In this document: positions 54,891-64,000 of the stretch, one piece after another
Layout of the letters: each line of letters begins with the position of its first letter
Numbering within the stretch: the first letter of the stretch is position 1
From: Prolixibacteraceae bacterium
Lineage (GTDB): Bacteria; Bacteroidota; Bacteroidia; Bacteroidales; Prolixibacteraceae
DNA: 64,000 bases
NCBI GenBank assembly: GCA_019459485.1
Contig: JAIBEZ010000098.1
Coordinates: 62,001 to 126,000 of the forward strand
Direction of reading: 5' to 3'
Made by a program: the position numbers and the translations under genes
Notes under the pieces: model-generated
Seen by the model: only the letters and a program-made list of their open reading frames with translations
Told to the model about the DNA's origin: nothing
Databases searched by the model: none

Positions 54891-56663
54891 GTGATAGTAC
54901 AACACACTTTTCGCCGCCGGATATTCATCAACTTCTTTGTTGTATTTTCCATTTTTACCCTGGTAGTTTTGGGCTACCAGTACGATCGGGAAAAAAGCTA
55001 CCGGACCGGTCAGCTCGACAGCACACTGGATAATATTTCGGAAGTAACCCATCGTTACATCGAGCACAACAGTGTTTTCGAATCGGGCGATTTTAAATCA
55101 CTTGATACGCTGAAAATTCTGTTGCCCATCGACAATACCCGGCTTACAGTAGTTGATATGACAGGAAAAGTTCTTTATGATAGCTTTGTTGCGGATGTTC
55201 AGACAATGGAGAACCACCTGTCAAGGCCGGAAGTTCAAAAGGCGCTTTATTCGGGAAAAGGCTCAAGTATTCGCCTGTCAGCGACTACCGATCAGAAATT
55301 TTACTACTATGCAAAAAACTGCAAAAAATATTTTGTTCGTACAGCAGCGGTTTACAATGTCGATATCATCAAATTTCTGAAAACGGAACGTATATTTTTA
55401 GTTTTTCTGGTATTTCTTTTTGTCCTGATGTGGATTTTGCTCCATTTCACCACCCGCCGGTTGAGTGACTTTATCGTCAAGCTTAAAGATTTTGCACTCA
55501 AAGCCGGTCAGAATGAAGATATTTCGAAAATGGACAGTAATTTTCAGGACAATGAGCTGGGTGTAATCCGGAAACAAATTATTCAGATTTACGACAACCT
55601 GAAAACTGCAAAAGATGAGTTGACCAGCGAAAGGGAAAAATTATACGGACACCTTCAGGTTCTGAAAGAAGGCATCTCTATTTTTTCTTCTGAAAAACAC
55701 AAGATACTGGCCAATAGTCACTTTATTCAGTTTATTAACATGATTTCGGATAAATCAACCATTTCTGCTGAACATGTTTTTTCTATTCCTGAATTCAGTA
55801 AAGTCGTTGAATTTGTTGAGCAGTACCGCGAAAGCGATCTTCAGACTCAAAATAAAGAACTCCCTCACATTGAATTTACCATCGAGAAAAGCGAGAAATT
55901 CTTTCAGGTCAGGTGTATTATTTTTGTCGATAAAAGTTTTGAGATTCTTGTCAGCGATGTGACCCGTCCGGAGAAACAGCGACTGCTCAAGCAACAGCTC
56001 ACTTCCAACATTGCGCACGAGCTGAAAACTCCGCTGTCGTCAATAAAAGGTTATCTGGAAACAGTATTGAATAACCCGAATATCCCGGCTGAGAAACAAA
56101 CTTATTTTTTGGAGAAAGCTTTCGCGCAGTCACAGCGGCTGACCGATCTGCTCAACGATATTTCGTTGCTCAACAACATTGAAGATGCAGGTGGCTTGTT
56201 CGAATTTAAACCACTTATGCTGAAACCAGTTATTCGAGATGCGATTGAAAACCTGAAAATCAGGCTTACAGAAAGGAACATGGATTACACGGTCGATGTT
56301 GACAATGAAGTAGTTGTTAGCGGAAATGAATCGTTGCTGTTTTCGGTATTCCAAAATCTGGTGGAAAATTCGATCAATTATGCCGGTGACAGTACGAAAA
56401 TTTCTATCCGGAAATACCTGGAAGACAATAAATTCTATTATTTCCAATATACCGATTCAGGTGCCGGAATTCCTGAAGAACACCTACCACGTATTTTCGA
56501 ACGTTTCTACCGGGTTGACTACGGCCGTTCGCGCGAAACCGGCGGAACCGGCCTTGGCCTTTCGATCGTGAAAAATGCCATCATGCTGCACAAGGGCGAA
56601 ATATCTGTAAAAAACCGGCCCGAAGGAGGCCTGGAATTTTTGTTCTCGCTGGCCAAAAGATAG
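54891..56663 (+). CDS. phoR: phosphate sensor histidine kinase PhoR-like
   Basis: The 590-residue protein has a first helix (about 12-29), an extracytoplasmic domain (about 30-165), and a second helix (about 166-186, LVFLVFLFVLMWILLHF). A HAMP-like/linker region follows, then a degenerate PAS-like segment (about 245-360). HisKA has H376 in NIAHELKTPLSSIKG, and the ATPase domain has QNLVENSINYAG, DSGAGIPEEHLPRIF and GTGLGLSIV. The start is GTG at 54891. A larger-than-usual sensor region suggests PhoR-type input via PhoU and Pst. Confidence 0.92.
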   Translation: MIVQHTFRRRIFINFFVVFSIFTLVVLGYQYDREKSYRTGQLDSTLDNISEVTHRYIEHNSVFESGDFKSLDTLKILLPIDNTRLTVVDMTGKVLYDSFVADVQTMENHLSRPEVQKALYSGKGSSIRLSATTDQKFYYYAKNCKKYFVRTAAVYNVDIIKFLKTERIFLVFLVFLFVLMWILLHFTTRRLSDFIVKLKDFALKAGQNEDISKMDSNFQDNELGVIRKQIIQIYDNLKTAKDELTSEREKLYGHLQVLKEGISIFSSEKHKILANSHFIQFINMISDKSTISAEHVFSIPEFSKVVEFVEQYRESDLQTQNKELPHIEFTIEKSEKFFQVRCIIFVDKSFEILVSDVTRPEKQRLLKQQLTSNIAHELKTPLSSIKGYLETVLNNPNIPAEKQTYFLEKAFAQSQRLTDLLNDISLLNNIEDAGGLFEFKPLMLKPVIRDAIENLKIRLTERNMDYTVDVDNEVVVSGNESLLFSVFQNLVENSINYAGDSTKISIRKYLEDNKFYYFQYTDSGAGIPEEHLPRIFERFYRVDYGRSRETGGTGLGLSIVKNAIMLHKGEISVKNRPEGGLEFLFSLAKR

Positions 56664-56670
56664 TTTACGC

Positions 56671-56800
56671 CTAGTGTCATGTCAACGTTATACTGTCGAA
56701 GGTACGTCACCCTGAACTTGTTTCAGGGTCTCATGACAGAAGGGATGCCGAAACAAGTTCGGCATGACGTTGTGACAAGAGTTGGTTGACACGACACTAG
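56671..56800. mobile_element. MITE-like element with 16-bp terminal inverted repeats
   Basis: CTAGTGTCATGTCAAC (56671-56686) and GTTGACACGACACTAG (56785-56800) pair 15 of 16. Inside are two hairpins, ACCCTGAACTTG..CAGGGT and ATGCCGAAC...GTTCGGCAT-type sequences. The right end supplies the stop codon of metF. No transposase is encoded. Confidence 0.7.
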
Positions 56801-57750
56801 AATACAGCTTTAACTATTTTTCGGGTATTGTCAGAAACTCCGTAAGTATAAATGTGTAGGCTCGGAACCTTGTTGGCAATCAGGTCTTTTGACTGATAAA
56901 TGGCCCATTCAGTTCCAACCACTTTGGCATCGTCGTCCGTTTTGCATTTGGCAAGTTCAAGTGCAAGTTCTTTCGGAATGTCAATGCTGAATAATTTGGG
57001 TAGAACTGTCAGTTGATTTTTCAGGTTAATTGGTTTGATTCCCGGAATAATCGGAACCTGAATTCCGGCAGCCCGGCAACGATCAACAAAATCGTAGTAT
57101 TTCCGGTTATCGAAAAACATTTGGGTAACAATGTATTCGGCCCCTGCATCCACTTTGTCTTTCAGGTACTGAAGATCAATGTCAGCATTTGGCGCTTCAA
57201 AATGTTTCTCCGGATAACCAGCCACACCAATGCAAAAATCCATTGGTGCTGTGTTTTTTAAATCAAGTTCAAGATATTTTCCTTTGCGCAGATTCACGAT
57301 CTGTTCAACAAGTTGGTTGGCATTGGCGTGTCCGTTTGGATCCGGCCTGAAAACATGTTCGCCTTTGTTGCCGTCGCCGCGCAATGCAAGCACATTCGAG
57401 ATGCCCATAAAATTCAGGTCGATCAATACATGCTCAGTTTCGCTCTTCGAAAAGCCGCCGCATAAAATGTGAGGAACCACCGGGATTCCGTATTTATACT
57501 GAATGTTTGCTGCAATTGCAACCGTTCCGGGGCGTTTGCGAACCGTCCGTTTTTCAATGTGGCCGTTGGGAAGTTCAACGTACACCATTTCGTCGCGGTG
57601 AGTGGTGATGTTGATGTACTTCGGATCAAAATCCACCAAACTTTCAATTGTATTGTATATTTTGCTGGTATCATTTCCTTTGAGCGGCGGCAATAACTCA
57701 AACGAAAAAATGGTTTTGTCGCTTTGATTGATAATGTCAATTACTTTCAT
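56797..57750 (-). CDS. metF: methylenetetrahydrofolate reductase
   Basis: It reduces 5,10-methylene-THF to 5-methyl-THF, the methyl donor for MetH. The 317-residue TIM-barrel protein has FSFELLPPLKG with the catalytic glutamate near residue 18, YINITTHRDEMVY, NVLALRGD, and IVTQMFFDNRKYYDFV. The length is normal. The final residues and TAG fall at the edge of the MITE-like element. metH, the next enzyme in the pathway, lies about 2.4 kb further along on the same strand. Confidence 0.95.
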   Translation of the reverse strand: MKVIDIINQSDKTIFSFELLPPLKGNDTSKIYNTIESLVDFDPKYINITTHRDEMVYVELPNGHIEKRTVRKRPGTVAIAANIQYKYGIPVVPHILCGGFSKSETEHVLIDLNFMGISNVLALRGDGNKGEHVFRPDPNGHANANQLVEQIVNLRKGKYLELDLKNTAPMDFCIGVAGYPEKHFEAPNADIDLQYLKDKVDAGAEYIVTQMFFDNRKYYDFVDRCRAAGIQVPIIPGIKPINLKNQLTVLPKLFSIDIPKELALELAKCKTDDDAKVVGTEWAIYQSKDLIANKVPSLHIYTYGVSDNTRKIVKAVF

Positions 57751-57806
57751 TAGTGGGCTTTTTAATGGTTCAAAAGTTGGCTGAAAACCAATCTTTCAAC
57801 GAATGA

Positions 57807-57965
57807 TCATTTAAAAATGTTTTCAATTTTCTTTTCTGCTTTGTTCATTTCACGTTTCAGTTGTGTTTCAACCGAGTTGTTGAAATGGAAAATCATATCA
57901 AGCACAAACATAACACCCAAACCCAAAATGAAAGCAATTAGGGCCGTTTTTGTTGAATTTTTCAT
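57807..57965 (-). CDS. 52-residue single-helix membrane protein
   Basis: An open frame of 52 codons: MKNSTKTALIAFILGLG starts a hydrophobic helix (about 8-26), followed by a charged coiled tail NKAEKKIENI. It resembles small YtxH-like membrane proteins, but no family is certain. It is on the metF strand, 56 bases upstream of metF. Confidence 0.6.
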   Translation of the reverse strand: MKNSTKTALIAFILGLGVMFVLDMIFHFNNSVETQLKREMNKAEKKIENIFK

Positions 57966-58018
57966 GGATTTTTGATTATTTGGTTACAAATTACTTGTAA
58001 ATATCAGAGCATTGAATA

Positions 58019-59284
58019 TTACTCGTTAAATTTGACGTTGCTTATGTAATTGTAATTATCCCACATTCCTTCCTTGACGGGAATCTTGTTGCTGAGTATG
58101 GGAGAATCCTTTCTGATAGTTTCCTCGGGTTTTATGGATTCAAAATCTTTGACATCGATTTTATTAATAAATAATTCGCGATACTGAAAATACTTTTTAG
58201 ACAGTGAACCGTCTGTAGCCTTAGTCTTATATTCAAAATAGTTGCTTGACGACAGGTAACTCAAATAATATTTATCCATATAGTTTCTATATTCGAGTTT
58301 AAAATCTAATAATTTTCCTGAATAGGTGGGCCACTTGCAAGTAAGGGTATAAGTAAATGCGATGATGGCATAGTTTTCGGCGAGAATATAAATTTTACCA
58401 TTTGCACTGTATTCATCATTTGAAAAGTTGAATCGTTGAGTTTCAAAACTGATTTCGAAAATTTTGGAAGAATCGTTGTTAATAATTGATTCACATTTAA
58501 ATGAGTGGTTCGGGATGAAGGACCGATCGAGTATATCAACAAAAGAGAACGTTTGAATATTATGGTTGCGAATTGGATCCTGCCGTCGTAATATCGCTAA
58601 TTCATTTGAGTCATCGATGAGAGCATAAGGTATATATTTTGTTTTACCATCGTAAACCGAATTTAACAGGGTATCGGCGATAAAGCCAGGATTGTACCGA
58701 ATTTGCTCTAATTTTATTCTTGATTTTTCATAATCATTTCTGTTAAAGCCCCGATCCTCAATGATAACAGCAGCCTCTGTTAAATTTACATAATCATCGG
58801 TGCTTTTATCTTTGATATAGTCGCGGTAATAACCATGTAATAAAAATTCCTCCTTGGAATAGTTTTTTGAAATATCTTTGATTGCTCTTTTAACAATATC
58901 AATAGGGGATAAACCTTTGCCGCTGATATTCACTTCGTCTAGTACATACACTTCCGGCACCATTCCAAAGGAATATATAATATCAGGTTTTATTGAAGTA
59001 GCTTCCAGGTTTATTTTTTTGTACCCTATACATGAAATCTGGACATTACTTGTATTTAAATTGTCGGGGATATGAAAGGTAAACTCGCCAAATTCGTTGG
59101 TAAATACTCCTGCACTCGAATTGAAGATTCGAACTGTAGCAAAGGGTAGCGGTTCATTGGTAATACTATCAAAGACACGTCCTTTCAGTGCATTTGTATT
59201 TTGTGCAATCAATACTTGCTGAAACAGAACGAAAAAGGTAACAATGCCCATGCATCTGGCGAAACGAATAATTTTCTGTGACAT
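58019..59284 (-). CDS. carboxypeptidase-like regulatory domain protein
   Basis: The 421-residue protein has a signal peptide (about 1-27). A CarboxypepD_reg-like domain (about 32-115) shows LKGRVFDSITNEPLPFATVRI and TNEFGEFTFHIPDN. The remainder is an unassigned envelope domain with VDEVNISG-like and DIVKRAIKDISKNYS segments. Such domains are typical of Bacteroidota outer-membrane proteins, but the TonB receptor barrel is absent. The role is unknown. The gene is AT-rich relative to its neighbours. Confidence 0.82.
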   Translation of the reverse strand: MSQKIIRFARCMGIVTFFVLFQQVLIAQNTNALKGRVFDSITNEPLPFATVRIFNSSAGVFTNEFGEFTFHIPDNLNTSNVQISCIGYKKINLEATSIKPDIIYSFGMVPEVYVLDEVNISGKGLSPIDIVKRAIKDISKNYSKEEFLLHGYYRDYIKDKSTDDYVNLTEAAVIIEDRGFNRNDYEKSRIKLEQIRYNPGFIADTLLNSVYDGKTKYIPYALIDDSNELAILRRQDPIRNHNIQTFSFVDILDRSFIPNHSFKCESIINNDSSKIFEISFETQRFNFSNDEYSANGKIYILAENYAIIAFTYTLTCKWPTYSGKLLDFKLEYRNYMDKYYLSYLSSSNYFEYKTKATDGSLSKKYFQYRELFINKIDVKDFESIKPEETIRKDSPILSNKIPVKEGMWDNYNYISNVKFNE

Positions 59285-59545
59285 AGGATGAATGATTATT
59301 TATTAAAATATTTTACTCATGATCGGCGCAGTAATAATCCCGACAATTCCGACAGTTGATTCCATCATTGTCAAGATTTGATAGAGGTTATGTTTTCATT
59401 GAAAATCAATTATTTAAATTCATGACCAGTTGCCATTGCAAGTTAACTTTTCAATCAACAACCACAATATGTTTGCAAAAAATATTACCAATAAAAAAGA
59501 CAGAATTTTCATCCTGCCTTTTTGAAGTTTTAAAGTTGGTTGTAT

Positions 59546-59857
59546 CTATGCGATTTCTAAACCAGTCCTTTTTACCAAATCAACCAAAGGTGAATTGTCG
59601 TCGCTATAAAAACGTTTTGTACCTACTAAAAAGGGTTCTATTCTCGAATTAACTATTTTGGTCAGAATTCATATTTGGCCAGCCAAATAATCATCGTTGG
59701 CATTTTCTGTCACAATCATTAAATCAATATCACTTTCGCTTGTCGCTGTATTGGTCAGGTAGCTTCCATACAAAAATGCTTTGTCAACTGATATTCCTTC
59801 TGAGCGCAATAGATGAACATAGCTCCGTGATATTTCAATTGCCTCAAATTGAGTCAT
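59546..59857 (-). pseudogene. nucleotidyltransferase interrupted by in-frame TGA
   Basis: A MNT-type nucleotidyltransferase: FLYGSYLTNTATSESDIDLMIV has the GS...D.D metal motif. An in-frame TGA at 59669-59671 falls after residue 62 (DDYLAGQI), where relatives usually have tryptophan (TGG). The same frame continues without break for 40 codons, ILTKIVNSRIEPFLVGTKRF then DDNSPLVDLVKRTGLEIA, and stops at TAG. That tail fits the family end. Either a recent nonsense mutation, an unusual decoding, or a sequence error. No HEPN partner gene is evident. Confidence 0.75.
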
Positions 59858-59965
59858 AGCTACTTTTAAATTACTCGTTTGAAGGCGAACTCTATTCCGT
59901 ACGAAAGAGATCGCCGCTTTGTTTTTGATTTCTGCGCGGACGGTTTCCTTTATATTCTCAAATCC

Positions 59966-60085
59966 GTCGGCTAAAGCCAGAAGGCAAAGGATATTATCTC
60001 ATTGATTAACATATGAATTAATCTAGAGCACTATCCTTTGCTCCCGATAAAAAATCGGGACAGGCCGTTCCGCTTTAGCGAACGG
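59966..60085. repeat. dispersed repeat, copy B
   Basis: Contains the same ordered blocks as 13467-13560: CCGTCGGCTAAAGCC, GGCAAAGGATATTA, CTCATT, AGCACTATCCTTTGC, and later CCGCTTTAGCG. Extra material is CCCGAT/ATCGGG. It fills the 317-base gap between the interrupted nucleotidyltransferase and metH, with no gene found. Confidence 0.6.
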
Positions 60086-60174
60086 ACTAAAGTATGTAAT
60101 TTCTAGATCGGATGAGCTTCAGTCATCTGATCAATAGAAAGTCCTGAGACTGGAAACTGTGACTGCCCACTTTC

Positions 60175-63100
60175 TTAAATCCCCTTATAATTCAAATTCG
60201 ATGGCATAAATTGTTCAATCACTTCAATTGAAACTCCTTTGCGGCGGGCATAATCTTCAACCTGGTCTTTGCCAACTTTTTCGAGACTGAAATATTTCGA
60301 TTCAGGATGGACAAAGAATTCGCCGCTGACGGAAGACGTTGGGGACATCATAAAGTGTTCGGTCAGGGTCATTCCAGTTTCTTCGGCTTTCAGCATTTTG
60401 AAAAGATTGCTCTTTTCGTGGTGCTCGGGGCAGGCCGGGTAACCCAATGCGGGGCGAATTCCCTGGTAATCAACATGAAGCATTTCATCCAGTGTCAGGT
60501 TTTCATCAGGTACGTAACCCCAGTATTCTTTGCGTACTTTTTCGTGCAACACTTCGGCAAATGCTTCGGCCAACCGATCGGCCAGCGCTTCGAGCATTAT
60601 TGCATTGTAATCGTCGTGGTCGTCGTGGAAATGCTTTATCCATTTTTCGATGCCAATACCTGCTGTTACGGCGAAACCACCAAAATAGTCGGCTTTGCCA
60701 CTTTCAATCGGAGCGACAAAGTCGGACAGGCAATAATTGGGCGACCCGCCTTTTTTTTCTTCCTGTTGACGGAGATGATAAAAGCGGCCAATTTCTTTGG
60801 TGCGGGTTTCATCTTCAAAAATAACGATGTCATCACCATCAGCATTTGACGGCCAGATACTAAAAACACCATTTGCCTGAACCATTTTCTTTTCGGTCAT
60901 CTGATCGAGCATCCGGTTGGCATCGGCATACAATTTCCGGGCTTCCTCGCCCTGAAGTTCATCGTTCAGGATATCCGGAAATTTGCCTTTCAGTTCCCAA
61001 ACAAAAAAGAAGAAAGTCCAGTCGATGTATTTCCGCAGTTCCTGTATCGGGAAATCAATCAGTTGTTTGACACCGATAAAATTGGGTTTGTAAATGGGGG
61101 TATTGTCCCAGTCCAGTTTCAGTTTATTGGCGCGGGCATCAGCAATGGAAAGGTATTTTTTTGCCTTTTTCTGACTGTGGAAATTTCGGATGGTCTGATA
61201 ATCATCGCGAATATCGGACAGAAACTGTTGATTTCCTGAAATCAGGTTTGAAACTACGCTCACTGCGCGTGATGCGTCTTTCACATGGATGACCGTATTT
61301 TTATACTGTGTGGCAATTTTAACCGCTGTATGTATTTTCGAAGTTGTTGCACCGCCTACCAAAAGCGGTAAATTCATTTTTCGACGTTCCATTTCGGCAG
61401 CCACTTCCGTCATAATTTCGAGTGAAGGGGTAATCAGTCCGCTAAGTCCAATGATATCTACATTTTCCTGAATGGCTGTATCCAGAATTTTATTGGTTGG
61501 CACCATCACGCCCAAATCAATTACCCGATAGTTGTTGCAGCCCAGAACCACCCCAACAATATTTTTCCCGATGTCGTGCACATCGCCTTTAACAGTGGCC
61601 ATCAGCACCACTTTCCGGTTGTCGGTGGTATCGAACTTGTCTTTGTCGGCTTCGATGTACGGCAGCAAATAAGCCACTGCCTTTTTCATCACGCGGGCCG
61701 ATTTGATCACCTGCGGAAGGAACATTTTTCCGGCGCCAAATAAGTCGCCAACGATGTTCATTCCATCCATCAGCGGACCTTCGATGATATTTAACACAGG
61801 TGAATAATGCGGCAATGCTTCTGCCAGATCAATTTCTATATAATCGGGCAGTCCCTTTATCAGCGCATGTTCCAGCCGTTTCTCAACCGGAAATTCACGC
61901 CATTCATCTACACGTTCTTCTTTTGCATCCTGAGCTTTCAGCGTTTGGGCAAATTCGAGCAATTCTTCGGTTGCTTCAGGTTTTTTGTTCAGGACCAGAT
62001 TCTCCACTTTCTCCAGAAAATCTTTTGGAATTTCGTCGTAAATCTGCAACATTCCCGGATTTACGATGCCCATGTCGAGACCCGCCCGAATGGCATGAAA
62101 CAGGAAAACTGAATGAATGGCTTCGCGCACCTGGTCGTTTCCCCTGAATGAAAACGAAACATTGCTGACCCCGCCGCTTGTTTTTGCATGTTTCAGATTT
62201 TTTTTGATCCAGCTCACTGCATTGATAAAGTCAACAGCATAGTTATAGTGTTCCTCCATTCCGGTGCCGATGATCAGGATATTCGAATCGAAAATGATGT
62301 CCTGCGGGGGAAAGTTTATTTCGTTGACCAGAATGTTGTAGGCGCGCTGACAAATTTGAATTCTCCTTTCGAAAGAGTCGGCCTGTCCATCTTCGTCGAA
62401 AGCCATTACAACAACCGCCGCCCCATATCGTTTCAGCAACTGCGCCTGTTTCCGGAACACCGCTTCGCCTTCTTTCATGCTGATGGAATTCACAATGGCT
62501 TTACCCTGCAGGCATTTCAGGCCAGCTTCTATCACTTCCCATTTCGATGAATCGATCATGATCGGAACGCGTGCAATATCAGGTTCTGCCATCAGCAATT
62601 TCAGAAAAGTAACCATTTCCTTTTTGGCATCGATCATGGCATCGTCCATATTTACATCGATGATCTGCGCGCCCTCGTCAACCTGATTACGGGCAATGGC
62701 AAGCGCTTCCTCGTATTTTTCTTCTTTGATCAGGCGGGCAAATTTTCGCGAACCAGCTACGTTGCATCGTTCGCCAATATTGATAAAATTGGTTTCCGGG
62801 GTAAGAATAACCGGTTCCAATCCGCTAAGAATGGTGTGTTTGCTTTTTTTTCTCCGGTGATGAGGTTCCGATTTTGCGGCAAGTTTCGTCAGTTCACGGA
62901 TGTGATCAGGAGTTGTTCCGCAGCAACCGCCGACAATATTTACGAATTTGTTGTCGAGAAAATCACTTACCTGATGCGCCATTTCGGCAGGAGTTTCATC
63001 GTACTCGCCAAACTGGTTGGGCAAACCTGCATTCGGATAAGCACTGATGAAAAACGGCGCTTTCTTGGAAAGTTCTTCCAGATATGGTCGCAGATCCTTG

Positions 63101-63849
63101 GCTCCCAGTGAGCAGTTTAGGCCAATACTCAGCAAATCAATGTGTGAAACCGAAGCCAGAAAAGCCTCGACAGTTTGTCCTGAAAGTGTTCGACCGCTGG
63201 CATCGGTGATTGTTCCTGAAACCATTACAGGCAGACGGATTCCGCGTTCTTCCAATTCATCTTCAATGGCAAAAAGAGCTGCTTTGGCATTCAGCGTATC
63301 GAAAATAGTTTCCACCAGCAGCAAGTCAACGCCGCCATCGAGCAAACCTTTCAACTGTTCGCGGTACGAAGCTTTTACCTCGTCAAAAGTTACTGAGCGG
63401 AATCCCGGGTCGTTCACGTCGGGCGAAAGCGACAATGTTTTGTTCATCGGACCGATTGCTCCTGCCACATAGCGTGATTTCTCCGGATTTTTGGAGGTAA
63501 ACTCGTTTGCAACTTCAACGGCCAACTTTGCCGCTTGCAGGTTGAGTTGGTAAACCCATTCTTCCAAATGGTAATCAGCCTGCGAAATACTGGTTGAGTT
63601 GAAAGTATTTGTTTCGATGATGTCGGCACCGGCTTCCAGAAATTCGGCATGAATTTCCCTGATAATTTCAGGTTTCGTGATCGAAAGTAAGTCGTTGTTC
63701 CCTCTCAGATCGTATTGAAAATCAGTGAAAATCGCACCACGAAAATCGTCTTCTGACAGGCGGTGTTTCTGAATCATGGTTCCCATGGCTCCATCGAGCA
63801 CCAACACCCGCGTTTCGAGTTCGTGTTGTATGTTTTTTTTCGTTGTCAT
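60175..63849 (-). CDS. metH: methionine synthase, cobalamin-dependent
   Basis: It transfers the methyl group from 5-methyl-THF to homocysteine through cobalamin. The 1224-residue protein has all four modules: homocysteine-binding with zinc cysteines in NCSLGA and [11 protein letters not shown] (about residues 1-330), pterin-binding (about 350-620), cobalamin-binding with DVHDIG (H758, matching H759 of E. coli), and SAM-activation at the C-terminus. It fits the usual length. It is on the metF strand. The gene's 5' end is complete; only 151 bases of upstream are visible. Confidence 0.97.
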   Translation of the reverse strand: MTTKKNIQHELETRVLVLDGAMGTMIQKHRLSEDDFRGAIFTDFQYDLRGNNDLLSITKPEIIREIHAEFLEAGADIIETNTFNSTSISQADYHLEEWVYQLNLQAAKLAVEVANEFTSKNPEKSRYVAGAIGPMNKTLSLSPDVNDPGFRSVTFDEVKASYREQLKGLLDGGVDLLLVETIFDTLNAKAALFAIEDELEERGIRLPVMVSGTITDASGRTLSGQTVEAFLASVSHIDLLSIGLNCSLGAKDLRPYLEELSKKAPFFISAYPNAGLPNQFGEYDETPAEMAHQVSDFLDNKFVNIVGGCCGTTPDHIRELTKLAAKSEPHHRRKKSKHTILSGLEPVILTPETNFINIGERCNVAGSRKFARLIKEEKYEEALAIARNQVDEGAQIIDVNMDDAMIDAKKEMVTFLKLLMAEPDIARVPIMIDSSKWEVIEAGLKCLQGKAIVNSISMKEGEAVFRKQAQLLKRYGAAVVVMAFDEDGQADSFERRIQICQRAYNILVNEINFPPQDIIFDSNILIIGTGMEEHYNYAVDFINAVSWIKKNLKHAKTSGGVSNVSFSFRGNDQVREAIHSVFLFHAIRAGLDMGIVNPGMLQIYDEIPKDFLEKVENLVLNKKPEATEELLEFAQTLKAQDAKEERVDEWREFPVEKRLEHALIKGLPDYIEIDLAEALPHYSPVLNIIEGPLMDGMNIVGDLFGAGKMFLPQVIKSARVMKKAVAYLLPYIEADKDKFDTTDNRKVVLMATVKGDVHDIGKNIVGVVLGCNNYRVIDLGVMVPTNKILDTAIQENVDIIGLSGLITPSLEIMTEVAAEMERRKMNLPLLVGGATTSKIHTAVKIATQYKNTVIHVKDASRAVSVVSNLISGNQQFLSDIRDDYQTIRNFHSQKKAKKYLSIADARANKLKLDWDNTPIYKPNFIGVKQLIDFPIQELRKYIDWTFFFFVWELKGKFPDILNDELQGEEARKLYADANRMLDQMTEKKMVQANGVFSIWPSNADGDDIVIFEDETRTKEIGRFYHLRQQEEKKGGSPNYCLSDFVAPIESGKADYFGGFAVTAGIGIEKWIKHFHDDHDDYNAIMLEALADRLAEAFAEVLHEKVRKEYWGYVPDENLTLDEMLHVDYQGIRPALGYPACPEHHEKSNLFKMLKAEETGMTLTEHFMMSPTSSVSGEFFVHPESKYFSLEKVGKDQVEDYARRKGVSIEVIEQFMPSNLNYKGI

Positions 63850-64000
63850 AATAAATTGGTCTATCTGTTGTTCCGGATAGAAAGAACAAATATGGTTTTA
63901 TTAATTTCTAAAGCTTAACAATCTCGGAGGCATTCGGTTCTTACAGATTCTGATGATAAGTTTTTGCAGAGGATTATTAAGAATTGTGGCAAAAATAATT
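63850..64000. other. upstream region of metH, cut by the window
   Basis: AT-rich, with CATATTTG on the minus strand resembling a weak -7 element. No SAM or cobalamin riboswitch could be recognised in the 151 bases available. Confidence 0.3.

Noticed and set aside
63850-64000. SAM or cobalamin riboswitch upstream of metH
   Set aside because: No recognisable conserved core in the part visible; the region is cut by the window end.

Overview
The window looks like chromosome of a member of the Bacteroidota, probably Bacteroidales/Marinilabiliales-like. Supporting signs are TonB energy transducers with the family's short acidic linker, a secreted protein ending in an SPNGDG C-terminal domain, a DUF5687 membrane protein, a CarboxypepD_reg-like protein, weak Shine-Dalgarno sites, and several -7 elements of the TAnnTTTG type. 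No phage, transposase, integrase, rRNA operon or CRISPR array is visible. The species cannot be named from the sequence alone.

Layout. (1) 1-2.4 kb: a 41-bp tandem repeat, then a small array of AT-rich one- and two-gene cassettes separated by long conserved sites with inverted-repeat ends. The array stops beside tRNA-Ala(GGC) and a decayed tRNA copy. (2) 2.9-9.1 kb: two tonB paralogues flanking hflX, then asd and a lamin-tail-domain secreted protein. (3) 9.1-13.4 kb: a four-helix-bundle protein, a DUF5687 permease with its ABC ATPase, an AT-rich gene resembling putative abortive-infection proteins, and a YiiX-type lipoprotein. (4) 13.9-19.2 kb: a minus-strand TolC/HlyD/two-permease export operon with no ATPase gene. 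(5) 19.4-25.6 kb: recX, a DUF433/DUF5615 pair, and a sugar oxidoreductase/isomerase cluster (two Gfo/Idh/MocA proteins, two TIM-barrel proteins). (6) 25.6-38 kb: a TPR lipoprotein-like protein, a GPH-type sugar symporter with an unusual soluble insert followed by a GH94 cellobiose phosphorylase, a DoxX/ChrA/DbpA-helicase operon, and a GH2 beta-mannosidase. (7) 38-45.7 kb: a single-domain response regulator, YraN, LD-carboxypeptidase, MscL, a lipid kinase, a HAD phosphatase, an ABM-like protein, MetRS and a DUF1778/GNAT toxin-antitoxin pair. (8) 45.8-48.3 kb: a glycine-rich collagen-like secreted protein and a TauE/SafE permease. (9) 48.4-56.7 kb: a complete phosphate regulon, porin-pstS-pstC-pstA-pstB-phoU-phoB-phoR, headed by a triple PHO-box-like direct repeat. 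(10) 56.7-64 kb: a MITE-like element abutting metF, a 52-residue membrane protein, a CarboxypepD_reg-like protein, a nucleotidyltransferase interrupted by an in-frame TGA, and metH.

How the genes work together. The pst/pho block is a self-contained phosphate sensing and uptake unit. metF and metH supply methyl groups for methionine, and MetRS uses the product. The GPH symporter and cellobiose phosphorylase form an import and phosphorolysis pair for a beta-glucoside. The two Gfo/Idh/MocA proteins and two isomerases plausibly oxidise and epimerise a sugar. The strongest candidate for something undescribed is the cassette array at about 0.44-2.08 kb: its end repeats match within each cassette better than within each site, as in integrons, but site length and core sequence do not fit attC.
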